From contig JAPLFG010000003.1 of the NCBI GenBank assembly GCA_026390795.1, positions 2,294,001 to 2,358,000 on the forward strand: 64,000 nt of DNA, written 5' to 3'. The notes below the pieces were generated by a model that searched no databases, was not told the DNA's origin, and saw only the letters and a list, made by a program, of their open reading frames with translations. The translations under genes were made by a program, and so were the position numbers. Shown here one piece after another: positions 19,028 to 27,694 of the stretch. The stretch comes from Ignavibacteriales bacterium (GTDB taxonomy: Bacteria > Bacteroidota > Ignavibacteria > Ignavibacteriales > Melioribacteraceae). The stretch's first letter is position 1; each line of letters begins with the position of its first letter.

Positions 19028-19794
19028 TGGAACATAAAAAAATAAATTTAACTCTTAAAGTTTGGCGTCAGCAAAACGTTCACTCAAAGGGCAGCTTTAC
19101 TGAATATAAAGTTTCGGTTTCTCCGGATTCATCTTTTCTTGAAATGCTCGATGATATTAATAATGATCTTGAGAAAAAAAGTCTTGAACCGATCACTTTT
19201 GAAAGCGATTGCCGGGAAGGAATTTGCGGTACATGCGGACTTGTAATTAACGGTACGCCGCACGGACCGATTCCGCGAATTGCAACATGCCAATTACACA
19301 TGAGAAATTTCAAAGAGGGTGATGTAATTTATGTTGAACCGTTCCGCGCGAAAGCATTTCCAATTATCAAAGATTTGATGGTTGACCGTTCTGCAATGGA
19401 CAGAATTATGGAAGCCGGCGGATTTATTTCTGTTAACACACTTAGCGTGCCGGATGGAAACGCTATTCCGATACCTAAAAACATTGCTTCTGATGCGATG
19501 GATGCTGCACAGTGTATTGGATGCGGAGCTTGTGTTGCCGCATGTAAGAATGCATCTGCAATGTTGTTTGTAAGCGCTAAGGTTTCTCAGTTCGCGTTGT
19601 TGCCGCAAGGACAACCGGAACGATATCAGCGAGTAGAATCAATGGTGAAAGTGATGGATCAATACGGTTTCGGAAGTTGTTCCAACACTTACGCCTGTGA
19701 GGCCGAATGCCCCAAAGGTGTTTCGGTTAAGAACATCGCTCGTATGAACCGTGAGTACTTTATGGCAAAAGTTAAATCGCAGAATGTAGAATAA
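19027..19794 (+). CDS. sdhB: Succinate dehydrogenase/fumarate reductase iron-sulfur subunit
   Basis: This subunit carries three Fe-S clusters that link the flavin of SdhA to the haem/quinone sites of SdhC. The [2Fe-2S] ligands are C62, C67 and C70 in CREGICGTC plus the Cys in IATCQLH. The [4Fe-4S] and [3Fe-4S] ligands follow in CIGCGACVAAC and in CSNTYACEAECPKG. The length of 255 residues is normal. Its start codon overlaps the sdhA stop, and a rho-independent terminator begins 22 bases after its stop, closing the operon. The direction in vivo (respiratory oxidation or fumarate reduction) cannot be read from sequence. Confidence 0.94.
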   Translation: MEHKKINLTLKVWRQQNVHSKGSFTEYKVSVSPDSSFLEMLDDINNDLEKKSLEPITFESDCREGICGTCGLVINGTPHGPIPRIATCQLHMRNFKEGDVIYVEPFRAKAFPIIKDLMVDRSAMDRIMEAGGFISVNTLSVPDGNAIPIPKNIASDAMDAAQCIGCGACVAACKNASAMLFVSAKVSQFALLPQGQPERYQRVESMVKVMDQYGFGSCSNTYACEAECPKGVSVKNIARMNREYFMAKVKSQNVE

Positions 19795-19815
19795 TGGATT
19801 CAAAATAATATGCTT

Positions 19816-19849
19816 AAAAAATCCCGGCTAATTAAGTCGGGATTTTTTT
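19816..19849 (+). terminator. Strong rho-independent terminator after sdhCAB
   Basis: AAAAAATCCCG (19816-19826) pairs with CGGGATTTTTTT (19838-19849) around an 11-base loop. Its position also argues that the next gene starts downstream, at 19906, and not at 19810. Confidence 0.88.
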
Positions 19850-19905
19850 ATGGCTTTTTGGTATTATTGTTTTGGAATACACATAAAAGAAGCAAATCAA
19901 AAAGT

Positions 19906-21741
19906 ATGTTCGAGCGAGAAATAAAATTTATTTATGATTTCAATCTGAATAAGGTTAACCGTCTTGGTCCTTATTTCACATTTGAGCAGTTACTTGCGTC
20001 GGATGTTCACCCGGCAATCTTACAATATATCTCCGCAGAAATTGATTACCTGATCTACGAGGATAGGCAAAAGCTTCTTAAAAATTCTTTGTTTGATTAT
20101 TCTGGAGAGAAAATATCATTTCTCTTTAATCAAATTTCGGAAGAAGCCAAGAAATCAAAGAGGTTTGCTCAGGAGTACATTGCTAAATTGATCTTACACG
20201 CATCGTCTTTTACTGTGAACTATCTAGTAAGACCAAAATGGACTTTAACAAAATTTGTTTTCGACGAGGATAATCATAAATCAACCAACGACATTAAACA
20301 AATTCTAAATTACGTTTACTATTACAAGTATGTAAATAAGATTCTGGTTTCATACATAAACTCAAAAAAAATCCTTTCGATGAACGCCCAAGAGTTTGAG
20401 GAATTGCTGAACAAAGCCGATAAACTGGGAGTCGAGACATATTTGCCGGCAATTCTTTCTAATGCGCTGAAGTCAATGGCAGAGTTTTTTAATATTGGTG
20501 AAATTCAAAAATCAAAAATTCCTCTTTCTGCAGTTGAAATGTTCCTAGGAGAGAAAGAATTGATTAAGCATCTTCAAAAGGTTGGCGAAACTTTTGTTGA
20601 TGAGGAAGGTGCAAAATTCAACCTGAGCGATTATCAAAAAGTTTTCAACAGCATTATAATTGAAAAAGAAGAGTTAATGATTGAACCGGAAGCGACACAA
20701 AAGTTTGAAACAAAAGAAGCGGAAGAGGCAGAAGTAGTCGAAGAATTAGAACTGGTTGATCATACCATAGAAAACAATGTTGAGGAAATTCTTCACGAAG
20801 AGGAAGAACAAGAGGAACAAAAAGTTGATCGAAGTGAGCTTGAAGAAGGACTAGAACGGGAAGATTTGGAAGAAGAACAAGAACAAGAAACAGAAGAGGA
20901 TGATCAGCAAGAAGAAGAAATAGAAATTCGTGGAATGAATGAAAGTGCAAATGATAAAATTGATGATGAAACCGAGGATGAAATTACTATCGCACCGCCG
21001 GCTAAATGGAGAATAAAGATAAATGAAGATAATCGTATCGAACCGATTATTGAGACAACGGATGAATTGAATGAGAATGAAAAGGAAATAGTAGAATTAA
21101 CCGAAGAACCTAATGAGAATGAAAAGGATATGGATGATATTACAGAGGAAATTGAAGAGGAAGAAAACAGAGAAGACGATGACGAAATTCAATCTAATAA
21201 TAAATTAGATTTAGATAAGAAGGAATTTTTAGAAGAGAATCCGGATAATGAAAGTTTCTTGCAATCGCTTCGTGATAATGAAAATGGGAAACAACTTCCG
21301 GATATTAATGTTGCTGAACTTGAAGAGGACACATTTAAATTCGACGAAAAGAGGTTCAATTCAAATATAGATGAAGATGACGAAGATATTTTTAATAAAA
21401 AGAAATTAAAATCCGAAGATGGATCTGAAAGAGTTATCTTTGAAAATGAGAATGCTGACAATGTACCGCCTACTCATAATAAAAACGAATCCGATGAAAA
21501 TTCAAGGGTGGATCTTGCCGAGATTCTAGAGAATAAAGAAATGACAAAGATTATAGAAGTAATCTTTGATTACGATATTGAAGATTTTGCAAGTCTGTTA
21601 GACGAAATTTCCAATTGCAGAAATTCTGATGACGCAACTTTAGTAATTAATGAAACATTGTCGGAACGCCATATAAGCCGTTCTTCCAAAGAAGCTGAAG
21701 CATTTAAATCAATTATTTCAGAATATTTTGGTAACAAGTAA
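19906..21741 (+). CDS. Very acidic protein of unknown function upstream of obgE
   Basis: I do not recognise a named family. The 611 residues have three parts. Residues 1-230 are a mixed, apparently folded, mostly helical domain (FEREIKFIYDFNLNKV ... YLVRPKWTLTKFVF). Residues about 245-530 are an extremely Glu/Asp-rich, low-complexity and probably disordered stretch that includes a 42-base tandem duplication. The last 70 residues (MTKIIEVIFDYDIEDFASLL onward) form a compact helical domain. There is no signal peptide or membrane segment. I choose the ATG at 19906 because the longer frame from 19810 would translate through the sdh terminator. It ends three bases before obgE, so the two are co-transcribed. 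Confidence 0.72.
   Translation: MFEREIKFIYDFNLNKVNRLGPYFTFEQLLASDVHPAILQYISAEIDYLIYEDRQKLLKNSLFDYSGEKISFLFNQISEEAKKSKRFAQEYIAKLILHASSFTVNYLVRPKWTLTKFVFDEDNHKSTNDIKQILNYVYYYKYVNKILVSYINSKKILSMNAQEFEELLNKADKLGVETYLPAILSNALKSMAEFFNIGEIQKSKIPLSAVEMFLGEKELIKHLQKVGETFVDEEGAKFNLSDYQKVFNSIIIEKEELMIEPEATQKFETKEAEEAEVVEELELVDHTIENNVEEILHEEEEQEEQKVDRSELEEGLEREDLEEEQEQETEEDDQQEEEIEIRGMNESANDKIDDETEDEITIAPPAKWRIKINEDNRIEPIIETTDELNENEKEIVELTEEPNENEKDMDDITEEIEEEENREDDDEIQSNNKLDLDKKEFLEENPDNESFLQSLRDNENGKQLPDINVAELEEDTFKFDEKRFNSNIDEDDEDIFNKKKLKSEDGSERVIFENENADNVPPTHNKNESDENSRVDLAEILENKEMTKIIEVIFDYDIEDFASLLDEISNCRNSDDATLVINETLSERHISRSSKEAEAFKSIISEYFGNK
21070..21153 (+). repeat. 42-base tandem duplication inside the acidic protein gene
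   Basis: Two adjacent 42-base units (14 codons each) begin with AATGAGAATGAAAAGGA at 21070 and 21112. They encode NENEKEIVELTEEP and NENEKDMDDITEEI, and sit in the Glu-rich region. Confidence 0.7.
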
Positions 21742-21744
21742 CTT

Positions 21745-22740
21745 ATGTTCATAGATTATGCAAAAGTGTATATCAAGGCCGGTGACGGCGGAAACGGTGC
21801 AGTAGCATTCAGAAGAGAAAAATATGTTCCTAAAGGCGGACCAGCTGGGGGTAATGGCGGTAACGGCGGAAGTGTAATTTTTAAAGTCGATAGAAATCTT
21901 ACAACTCTTTTAGATTTTCAATATAAAAGAAAATATTTAGCCGAAGATGGAGACCCGGGCGGTTCTTCTCTCAAAGACGGCAAAAGCGGAAAAGATATTA
22001 TAATACGGGTGCCGATTGGTACAATCATAAAAGATGAAGAAGCAGACGAAATAATTTTTGATCTTGATGCCGATGAGAAGGAATTTGTTGCAGTCAAGGG
22101 CGGAAAGGGTGGAAGAGGCAACAGTAATTTTGCAACACCAACTCAACAGACTCCCCGTTTTGCAGAGGATGGAAGACCCGGTCCGGAAAAATTCGTGGTC
22201 CTTGAATTAAAATTAATTGCAGATGTTGGTTTGGTCGGATTTCCAAATGCCGGAAAATCCAGTTTGATTTCTGTAATCTCCGATGCAAAACCTAAAATTG
22301 CGGATTACCCATTCACAACACTTGAACCGAATCTTGGAATTGTTCGCTACAAAGATTTTGCGAGCATTACTGTTGCAGATATTCCGGGTATTATTGAAGG
22401 CGCGCATCTCGGTAAAGGATTGGGATTAAAATTTTTGCGTCACATCGAACGTACAAAAATTTTATTACTGATGATTGATATAACATCGGAAGATTATGCA
22501 AAAGATTATAAAACTCTTCTTTCAGAGTTGAATCAATATTCAAAAGTGCTTAGTAAGAAAAAAAAGATTTTAGCGTTCACAAAATCGGATCTACTGGAAG
22601 CATCCGATCTGAAAAAAGTTCAGAAAAGAAAAATTCGCGGTTATGATGGACCTGTTCTAATCTTTTCTTCGGCAACACGTTTTGGTCTGCCGGAATTATT
22701 AGATGAGCTATGGCAGCAGTTAAAAGATGATGTTAGTTAG
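21745..22740 (+). CDS. obgE: Obg-family GTPase (ObgE/CgtA)
   Basis: This is an essential GTPase that binds the 50S ribosomal subunit and acts in its assembly and in stress control. The glycine-rich Obg domain (residues 1-158) has the expected GPAGGNGGNGGSV and GDPGGSSLKDGKSG repeats. The G domain shows G1 GFPNAGKSS (165-173), G3 DIPGIIEGAHLGKGLG, G4 as FTKSD (TKxD instead of the commoner NKxD) and G5 SSATRFG. It lacks the C-terminal OCT domain, giving 331 residues, as in many Bacteroidetes and Chlorobi. It follows the acidic protein gene by three bases. Confidence 0.93.
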   Translation: MFIDYAKVYIKAGDGGNGAVAFRREKYVPKGGPAGGNGGNGGSVIFKVDRNLTTLLDFQYKRKYLAEDGDPGGSSLKDGKSGKDIIIRVPIGTIIKDEEADEIIFDLDADEKEFVAVKGGKGGRGNSNFATPTQQTPRFAEDGRPGPEKFVVLELKLIADVGLVGFPNAGKSSLISVISDAKPKIADYPFTTLEPNLGIVRYKDFASITVADIPGIIEGAHLGKGLGLKFLRHIERTKILLLMIDITSEDYAKDYKTLLSELNQYSKVLSKKKKILAFTKSDLLEASDLKKVQKRKIRGYDGPVLIFSSATRFGLPELLDELWQQLKDDVS

Positions 22741-22960
22741 ACAGACCAAAGACAATTTTTGATTTATGTGAACTACAAATTGATCAACCGGAAAAAATGA
22801 TTAAGTTCAATAGCAAAGAAACTACTCCTGCCAGCGGAAAAGATGATAAAAATCATTAGTTTGAAACGGCTTGAAGTTTGGAAACCGATGCTTTATATTT
22901 ACGTCCCGTTTTTCTGCCTACCTTGAACCAAGGGAATTGGGCTGATAAGTGGTTTTTTTT

Positions 22961-23034
22961 GGCGAGGTAGCTCAGTAGGTTAGAGCAATGGAATCATAAT
23001 CCATGTGTCGGGGGTTCGAATCCCTCCCTCGCTA
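22961..23034 (+). tRNA. tRNA-Met (CAT anticodon, elongator type)
   Basis: This is a full 74-base cloverleaf without an encoded CCA. The acceptor is GGCGAGG/CCTCGCT with G1-T72, the D-arm contains AGCTCAGTAGGTTAGAGC, and the anticodon stem ATGGA/TCCAT encloses the loop ATCATAA. The T-loop is TTCGAAT. The anticodon stem lacks the three G-C pairs of initiator tRNA, and the overall sequence resembles elongator tRNA-Met. tRNA-Ile2 (lysidine-modified CAT), the substrate of TilS encoded at 33600, is the alternative. Confidence 0.9.
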
Positions 23035-23054
23035 CATCTAATTTGGAGTAAGAT

Positions 23055-23399
23055 ATGTATGCACTTTTAATTTCTATTTCTGTAATTCTGGCGGTATTGT
23101 TAATTATTGTTGTATTGCTTCAATCAAGTAAAGGCGGCGGGTTAGCCGGTTCTTTCGGAGGTTCCGGTCAATTTGGAACTGTTTTCGGTACAAGAAGAAC
23201 TGCGGACTTTCTTAGCAAGATTACCTGGTGGATCGGAGCGGCATTGTTAATTCTTGCCATTGTTATTAATCTTTTCTTTTTGCCGGGACAAACTACAAGT
23301 GCGCAAAGAGAAAGTATAATTCAAGGCGGAGGCAGGCAATCAGTTCCAACGGCGCCGGCATTACCACAACAGCGTTCTACTGCTCCTGCACAAAAATAA
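23055..23399 (+). CDS. secG: SecG subunit of the Sec translocase
   Basis: This is a small membrane partner of SecYE that aids SecA-driven protein export. The 114 residues have two transmembrane segments (about 2-22 and 54-76) separated by the SecG signature VLLQSSKGGGLAGSFGGSG and the TRRTADFLSK segment. A Pro/Ala/Gln-rich tail follows. TTGGAGT precedes the ATG at 23055. It starts 20 bases after tRNA-Met and is followed by a clear terminator. Confidence 0.92.
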   Translation: MYALLISISVILAVLLIIVVLLQSSKGGGLAGSFGGSGQFGTVFGTRRTADFLSKITWWIGAALLILAIVINLFFLPGQTTSAQRESIIQGGGRQSVPTAPALPQQRSTAPAQK

Positions 23400-23411
23400 T
23401 TTTTGGAAAAC

Positions 23412-23438
23412 AGACCCCTGCACAATCGGGGGTCTTTT
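23412..23438 (+). terminator. Rho-independent terminator after secG
   Basis: AGACCCC (23412-23418) pairs with GGGGTCT (23429-23435), followed by TTT. It begins 12 bases after the secG stop. Confidence 0.75.
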
Positions 23439-23498
23439 CCATTTTTGGACTAGCAATGAATGCCATTCAAATATCCTTTCTAATTTTACGGTGAATCA

Positions 23499-24320
23499 AT
23501 GAAAAAACTAAACAATGGGACAGTTAAGGCTTATAATAATTTAGATTTTTTAAACTCTACCAAGGCTAGAACGATAAGAATACTCTCTGAATTCTATGAA
23601 CCACAAGCTCGTTTCGCAAGAAATAAAATACGCGATACAATAGTTTTCTTCGGATCGGCAAGAATTCCTTCAAGAAAAGATGCTTTGAAAATATTGAGAG
23701 AAGCCAAAAAAGACAAATCCGCTTCCTCAAAGAAAAAAGTGGATAGAGCATTGAAAATGCTTGAAATGTCCAAGTACTATGAAGACGCGGTTGAGCTATC
23801 TAAAAGATTAACACTTTGGTCGATGGCTTTACCGGTGGATGAAAAGAGATTTATTGTTTGCAGCGGCGGCGGTCCTGGAATAATGGAAGCAGCCAACAAA
23901 GGCGCCTATCTTGCCAAAGGGCATTCGATTGGATTAAATATAAGTATTCCATTCGAACAGTTTGTTAATAAGTATGTCGATTCGGAATTGGCATTCGAGT
24001 TTCATTATTTCTTTATGAGAAAATTCTGGTTTGTTTTCTTGGCAAAAGCTCTTGTTGCTTTCCCCGGTGGATTTGGTACTCTTGATGAAATGATGGAAGT
24101 TGTTACTCTAATTCAGACCGGTAAACTATCCAAGCCGCTTAAGGTTATTGTGTATGGAGAAAGTTTTTGGCGCGAGGTAATGAACTTTGATGCATTAATC
24201 GAGCATGGTGTAATCAGTAAGGATGATCTGAAAATCTTTGATTTTTGCAGCACGGTAGATGAAGCATTTGAAAAGATCACAACTCATTTCAAGAAAAATT
24301 ATTTGAATAATCACAAGTAA
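23499..24320 (+). CDS. LOG-family (TIGR00730-like) nucleotide phosphoribohydrolase-like protein
   Basis: This is a Rossmann-like protein of the LOG/lysine-decarboxylase-like family. It has FFGSARIPSRKDAL near residue 50, VCSGGGPGIMEAANKG near 126 and the family signature PGGFGTLDE at 189-197. Members cleave nucleotide 5'-monophosphates to free base and ribose phosphate. Plant-type cytokinin activation is one case, but in bacteria the role is often general nucleotide housekeeping. At 273 residues it is longer than minimal LOG proteins because of a charged, helical insert at about 65-90 (AKKDKSASSKKKVDRALK). It is a single gene ending at a bidirectional terminator. Confidence 0.85.
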   Translation: MKKLNNGTVKAYNNLDFLNSTKARTIRILSEFYEPQARFARNKIRDTIVFFGSARIPSRKDALKILREAKKDKSASSKKKVDRALKMLEMSKYYEDAVELSKRLTLWSMALPVDEKRFIVCSGGGPGIMEAANKGAYLAKGHSIGLNISIPFEQFVNKYVDSELAFEFHYFFMRKFWFVFLAKALVAFPGGFGTLDEMMEVVTLIQTGKLSKPLKVIVYGESFWREVMNFDALIEHGVISKDDLKIFDFCSTVDEAFEKITTHFKKNYLNNHK

Positions 24321-24321
24321 T

Positions 24322-24349
24322 AAAAAATCCCGTCTGAGCGGGATTTTTT
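24322..24349. terminator. Bidirectional terminator between the LOG gene and rpsU
   Basis: AAAAAATCCCG (24322-24332) and CGGGATTTTTT (24339-24349) form a stem with T-runs on both strands. It serves the LOG gene (plus) and rpsU (minus). Confidence 0.88.
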
Positions 24350-24356
24350 ATGAATA

Positions 24357-24560
24357 TTAACCTCTTCTATCGCGCATTGTTTGTTCGCGCGAAGCTCTCC
24401 GTTTGGCTTTAATGCCTTCCAACCGTTTTTCAACCGATGGTTTAACGAAGAAAGTTCTCTTCTTAAATTCTTTTAAAACACCAGAACGTTCATATTTTTT
24501 CTTAAAACGTTTTAACGCTTTATCAATATTTTCGTTCTCTGCAACTGTAATTCCTACCAA
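24357..24560 (-). CDS. rpsU: 30S ribosomal protein S21
   Basis: This is a 67-residue basic protein of the small subunit that assists initiation. It shows the S21 pattern [20 protein letters not shown] followed by the basic [10 protein letters not shown] and an Arg/Lys-rich tail ending in RDRRG. Length and pI fit. It is encoded on the minus strand, 71 bases downstream of the usp gene, and ends at the bidirectional terminator. Confidence 0.93.
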   Translation of the reverse strand: MVGITVAENENIDKALKRFKKKYERSGVLKEFKKRTFFVKPSVEKRLEGIKAKRRASREQTMRDRRG

Positions 24561-24631
24561 CTTAATTCACCTGCCTTGTTGTTATAAAATTTTGCGGCGT
24601 AAACTTAGAGAATTCGGTCAAAAGAATCAAA

Positions 24632-25096
24632 TTAGCTTAATCCGCCTTTCTCTTCCGGGGAGATAACTAAAACCGGGCATTGGGCGTACCGGATGACTTT
24701 TTCCGCAACACTGCCAAGCAAATTGTGCAGTATTCCAGTCCGTCCATGTGTTGCCAACACAATCATATCGCAATGAATTTCTTTAGAATATTTTATAATT
24801 TCTTCGTAATCAACACCTTTCCTCAAGATTTCAGTTATCTTGATGGAGGAATCTTCAGTTATATTTCTGGAAGTTTCTTTCAGTTGTTTTAAAGCCTGTT
24901 CTTCCATCGATTTCATTACTTCTTCTTCTGAAACATTGAGACTGCTTAATGCAAGAAACGGCGGTGTTTTTTCCAAAACATAAATCAAATGAATTTCCGC
25001 TTCCATTTTTTCCGCCACATCTTTTGCATATTCCAAAGCTGTGAATGATAGCTTACTGAAATCTGTTGGAACGATTATGTTTTTGAGTTCGAACAT
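24632..25096 (-). CDS. Universal stress protein (UspA family)
   Basis: This is a single UspA domain of 154 residues with the N-terminal strand IIVPTDFSKLSFTALEYA and the ATP-binding-type signature ATHGRTGILHNLLGSVAEKV near the end, followed by CPVLVISP. Proteins of this family bind ATP and respond to starvation or redox stress; the specific role is unknown. It lies on the minus strand between the ECF sigma factor and rpsU. Confidence 0.88.
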   Translation of the reverse strand: MFELKNIIVPTDFSKLSFTALEYAKDVAEKMEAEIHLIYVLEKTPPFLALSSLNVSEEEVMKSMEEQALKQLKETSRNITEDSSIKITEILRKGVDYEEIIKYSKEIHCDMIVLATHGRTGILHNLLGSVAEKVIRYAQCPVLVISPEEKGGLS

Positions 25097-25149
25097 GTTG
25101 CCTGAAATGTTTTTGTTTTTAAATTCGTTAAATGTATTACTGCTCTATT

Positions 25150-25755
25150 TTATCTTTTTGATTTTCCTGTTCTCATGAATCCTTTCTCTTTTGCATAATC
25201 GAATAACTGTACGTAAAGCATTTTTCTCGCTCGGTGCAATCTTGATCTTACAGTACCGACGGGAATATCAACAAAATCGGCAATCTCTTCGTAAGTAAAT
25301 CCTTCAATATCATTAAGAATTATTACCGTTCTAAAATCCTCCGGCAATTTTTCAATTGCTTTAGAAACATCATCGTCTAAAAGATCGCTGAAGGCATCCA
25401 ACTCATAGTGCTTGGATTCAACTTCATCGGATTTAATATTCTCATAAAAGTTCTGTACATCATCATAATCAACTTTGTTCGGCTCTTTTGTGTGCTTTCT
25501 GTAATCGTTAATAAACGAGTTCTTCATTATTCTGAATAACCACGCTTTACAATTTGTTCCTTTTTCAAATTTGTCAAAAAAACGGAATGCTTTCATAAAT
25601 GTTTCTTGAACGAGGTCGTCGGCATCGTCTTCGTCGCCAGTCATTCTAAGCGCATAGTTATAGATCGAGTCCATATGCGGAATGGCTTCCTTTTCGAATT
25701 CGACGTAACGTTTTTGTAGCTCTTTGTCGTTCAATGTATTTGTAATTGCTCGCAT
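25150..25755 (-). CDS. ECF-type RNA polymerase sigma factor
   Basis: This is a 201-residue sigma factor with region 2 at about 25-95 (IYNYALRMTGDEDDADDLVQ, WLFRIMKNSFINDYRK) and region 4 at about 130-185 (IEKLPEDFRTVIILNDIEGF and the helix-turn-helix YEEIADFVDIPVGTVRSRLH). Region 3 is absent, as expected for ECF factors. No zinc-finger anti-sigma gene adjoins it. The M14 peptidase gene ends 39 bases upstream on the same strand, and the usp gene follows, so a stress or envelope function is possible but not shown. Confidence 0.9.
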   Translation of the reverse strand: MRAITNTLNDKELQKRYVEFEKEAIPHMDSIYNYALRMTGDEDDADDLVQETFMKAFRFFDKFEKGTNCKAWLFRIMKNSFINDYRKHTKEPNKVDYDDVQNFYENIKSDEVESKHYELDAFSDLLDDDVSKAIEKLPEDFRTVIILNDIEGFTYEEIADFVDIPVGTVRSRLHRARKMLYVQLFDYAKEKGFMRTGKSKR

Positions 25756-25794
25756 TATTAAATTTCTTTCAGAGAAAATATTTCCCGTATTAAA

Positions 25795-27054
25795 TTAACC
25801 AATTGCGATTTCATTTAACACCGTATTTATATAATCTGAATCCGAAAAAGATCCATTAATAATCTTTAATTCTGCTTTTCCGGTTAAATTTAAGTCGGCG
25901 GGATCATCAACGGCAAGCCAATTTGAAGACTCAAATTTGAATCCAGTCATATCATATTCTTCAATTCCGTTATAAATCGAAAGGTCGCCCAGTTCTGCAA
26001 TCGTTCCCTTAAAGAGGAATTTCTTCGATTCTAAATCCAAATATTTCTTCCGGTTAATTCCGATATCAATCTTAAAACTATTACCGTTGCAGTCTAGTGT
26101 TAAATTCCGAAGTAAGAGATCAAAAAGAAGTTCTTCGTTTTCGGGTATTGAATAATATTTGGTGTAGTCAATTTTTTCGAAATCTTTTTCTGAAATTGAA
26201 TGAAACGCTGAGAGCAAAGCAATAAAATTTAACTTTCTGACAAATTCTTTTTTCAAATCGTTTTTATGATAACCGGATTCGATTAAAATTGAGCTTATAC
26301 CATTCCTTGTAAAATTATCACCGAATGCTCGCGGTTCATGATCGTCATTATAACGCGCAATTTGTCCCGGTATAAAATAAGAAAGCGTCTCATTGATTCT
26401 GCAGATGACTTGCATGCTTTTTTCTCTTGTATAATTAATACTCTTGACATGATCGATTGGCGGCGCCAGCATAGAAATTGTGGAATACTTTCTAGTTCTG
26501 CCGGCAGTGTAATAACTATTTTGATCGTGAAGGTTGAATCCAAAATCCGGTTGAATTTTTGCTGCATAATCCCAAAGTATTTTTGACTCGTAAGATTCAA
26601 GCCGTAGGGCATCGCGGTTAAGATCGATATTGAATGCATTCTCACGCTTGAATATTTCTGCACCGTCCGGGTTTACCATCGGCACAAAATGAAATGTTAC
26701 CTCATTTAGCAAACTGTCTCTAAATTTTACAAATGAATTATTCGAAGCAAAGAAATTGAGTATGTCGAATAACGCTGCGGTTGCGGTCGGTTCATCACCG
26801 TGCATCTGAGACCAGGCTAAAATATTTGTTTTGCCAGTGCCGAATGAAATGGAAAAAATCTCACGTTCCTCTACAGATTTACCAAGCAATTCGATTTTGA
26901 AAAAATTAATATTTTTCAACTGTTCCAAAACCTGCTTCAGTTCTGAATGAGTTATAAACTCACTTCCTAACTTTAATTCCCGGAAATTATCGTAATCAGA
27001 AAAAATTTCATTAAATAGCTCTTTGGAATTCAATTTGCTCTCCGTTATTTTCAA
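25795..27054 (-). CDS. M14-family metallocarboxypeptidase (cytoplasmic)
   Basis: This is a zinc peptidase without a signal peptide. Ligands are H85 and E88 in SQMHGDEPT and probably H176 in NLHDQNSYYTAGR, with MVNPDGAEIF and DLNRDA substrate-binding segments and a likely catalytic Glu in ILIESGYHK near 264. The last 100 residues form a beta-rich appendage. The length of 419 residues is larger than minimal carboxypeptidases. Such cytoplasmic M14 enzymes often process peptidoglycan peptides or glutamylated substrates; the substrate is unknown here. It is the second M14 protein in the window, not closely similar to that at 11872. Confidence 0.83.
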   Translation of the reverse strand: MKITESKLNSKELFNEIFSDYDNFRELKLGSEFITHSELKQVLEQLKNINFFKIELLGKSVEEREIFSISFGTGKTNILAWSQMHGDEPTATAALFDILNFFASNNSFVKFRDSLLNEVTFHFVPMVNPDGAEIFKRENAFNIDLNRDALRLESYESKILWDYAAKIQPDFGFNLHDQNSYYTAGRTRKYSTISMLAPPIDHVKSINYTREKSMQVICRINETLSYFIPGQIARYNDDHEPRAFGDNFTRNGISSILIESGYHKNDLKKEFVRKLNFIALLSAFHSISEKDFEKIDYTKYYSIPENEELLFDLLLRNLTLDCNGNSFKIDIGINRKKYLDLESKKFLFKGTIAELGDLSIYNGIEEYDMTGFKFESSNWLAVDDPADLNLTGKAELKIINGSFSDSDYINTVLNEIAIG

Positions 27055-27154
27055 ATGCTGGTTTTATAATAGATATTAGAACTAGTTCAATGAAGATAAG
27101 TTTAACTCTACTACACTAAAATTAAATAAAATTGTTTTCAAGTATGGAGGAATT

Positions 27155-27694
27155 ATGGCAACCGAAACTCTCAAACCGGGATCAAAAGCTCCGTCGTTTA
27201 CTTTACCAGCAACAGATGGCAGAATTTATTCTTTGGAATCATTCCCTCAAAAGAAGGGGATAGTTGTGATTTTTAGCTGCAATCATTGCCCTTATGTTCA
27301 AGCTTACGAAGATAGAATTATGGAAATTCAAAACGACTACGCAAATGATTTACAAATTGTTGCAATTAGTTCTAATGAAGATGAAAATTACCCGGAAGAT
27401 TCATTTGAGAAAATGAAAGAACGCGCAGCCATGAAAGGATTTAATTTTCCATATCTGCATGATGCAACACAATCTATCGCAATAGCATACGGCGCTACTC
27501 ACACACCGGAAATTTTTCTGTTTGATTCGGAAAGGAAAATGGTATTCCATGGAAAGATTGATGATAACTGGCAAGAGCCGCAAAATGTGAAGAGTAAATA
27601 TCTTCGTAATGCCATTGATGAATTACTAAGTGGTACACAAATCTCTGTACCGGAGACTTTTACAATCGGCTGTACAATCAAGTGGAAGAAATAA
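27155..27694 (+). CDS. Thioredoxin-fold redoxin (AhpC/TSA-like)
   Basis: This is a 179-residue cytoplasmic redoxin with the N-terminal APSFTLPATDGRIYSLESF strand pair and the active-site CxxC at C42-N-H-C45, followed by PYVQAYEDR. This CNHCPYVQAYE form occurs in a redoxin subgroup usually annotated as thioredoxin-family or peroxiredoxin-like. It would reduce disulfides or peroxides; the partner is unknown. TGGAGGAATT precedes the ATG at 27155. It converges with the DUF2461 gene with no gap. Confidence 0.87.
   Translation: MATETLKPGSKAPSFTLPATDGRIYSLESFPQKKGIVVIFSCNHCPYVQAYEDRIMEIQNDYANDLQIVAISSNEDENYPEDSFEKMKERAAMKGFNFPYLHDATQSIAIAYGATHTPEIFLFDSERKMVFHGKIDDNWQEPQNVKSKYLRNAIDELLSGTQISVPETFTIGCTIKWKK

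Noticed and set aside
19810-19905. N-terminal extension of the acidic protein beginning MLKKSRLIKSG
   Set aside because: It lies over the strong sdhCAB terminator, whose T-tract encodes the apparent hydrophobic residues. The ATG at 19906 fits better.
22796-22858. 20-codon open frame (MIKFNSKETTPASGKDDKNH) between obgE and tRNA-Met
   Set aside because: It is too short, with no ribosome site and no known relative, so a peptide cannot be supported.
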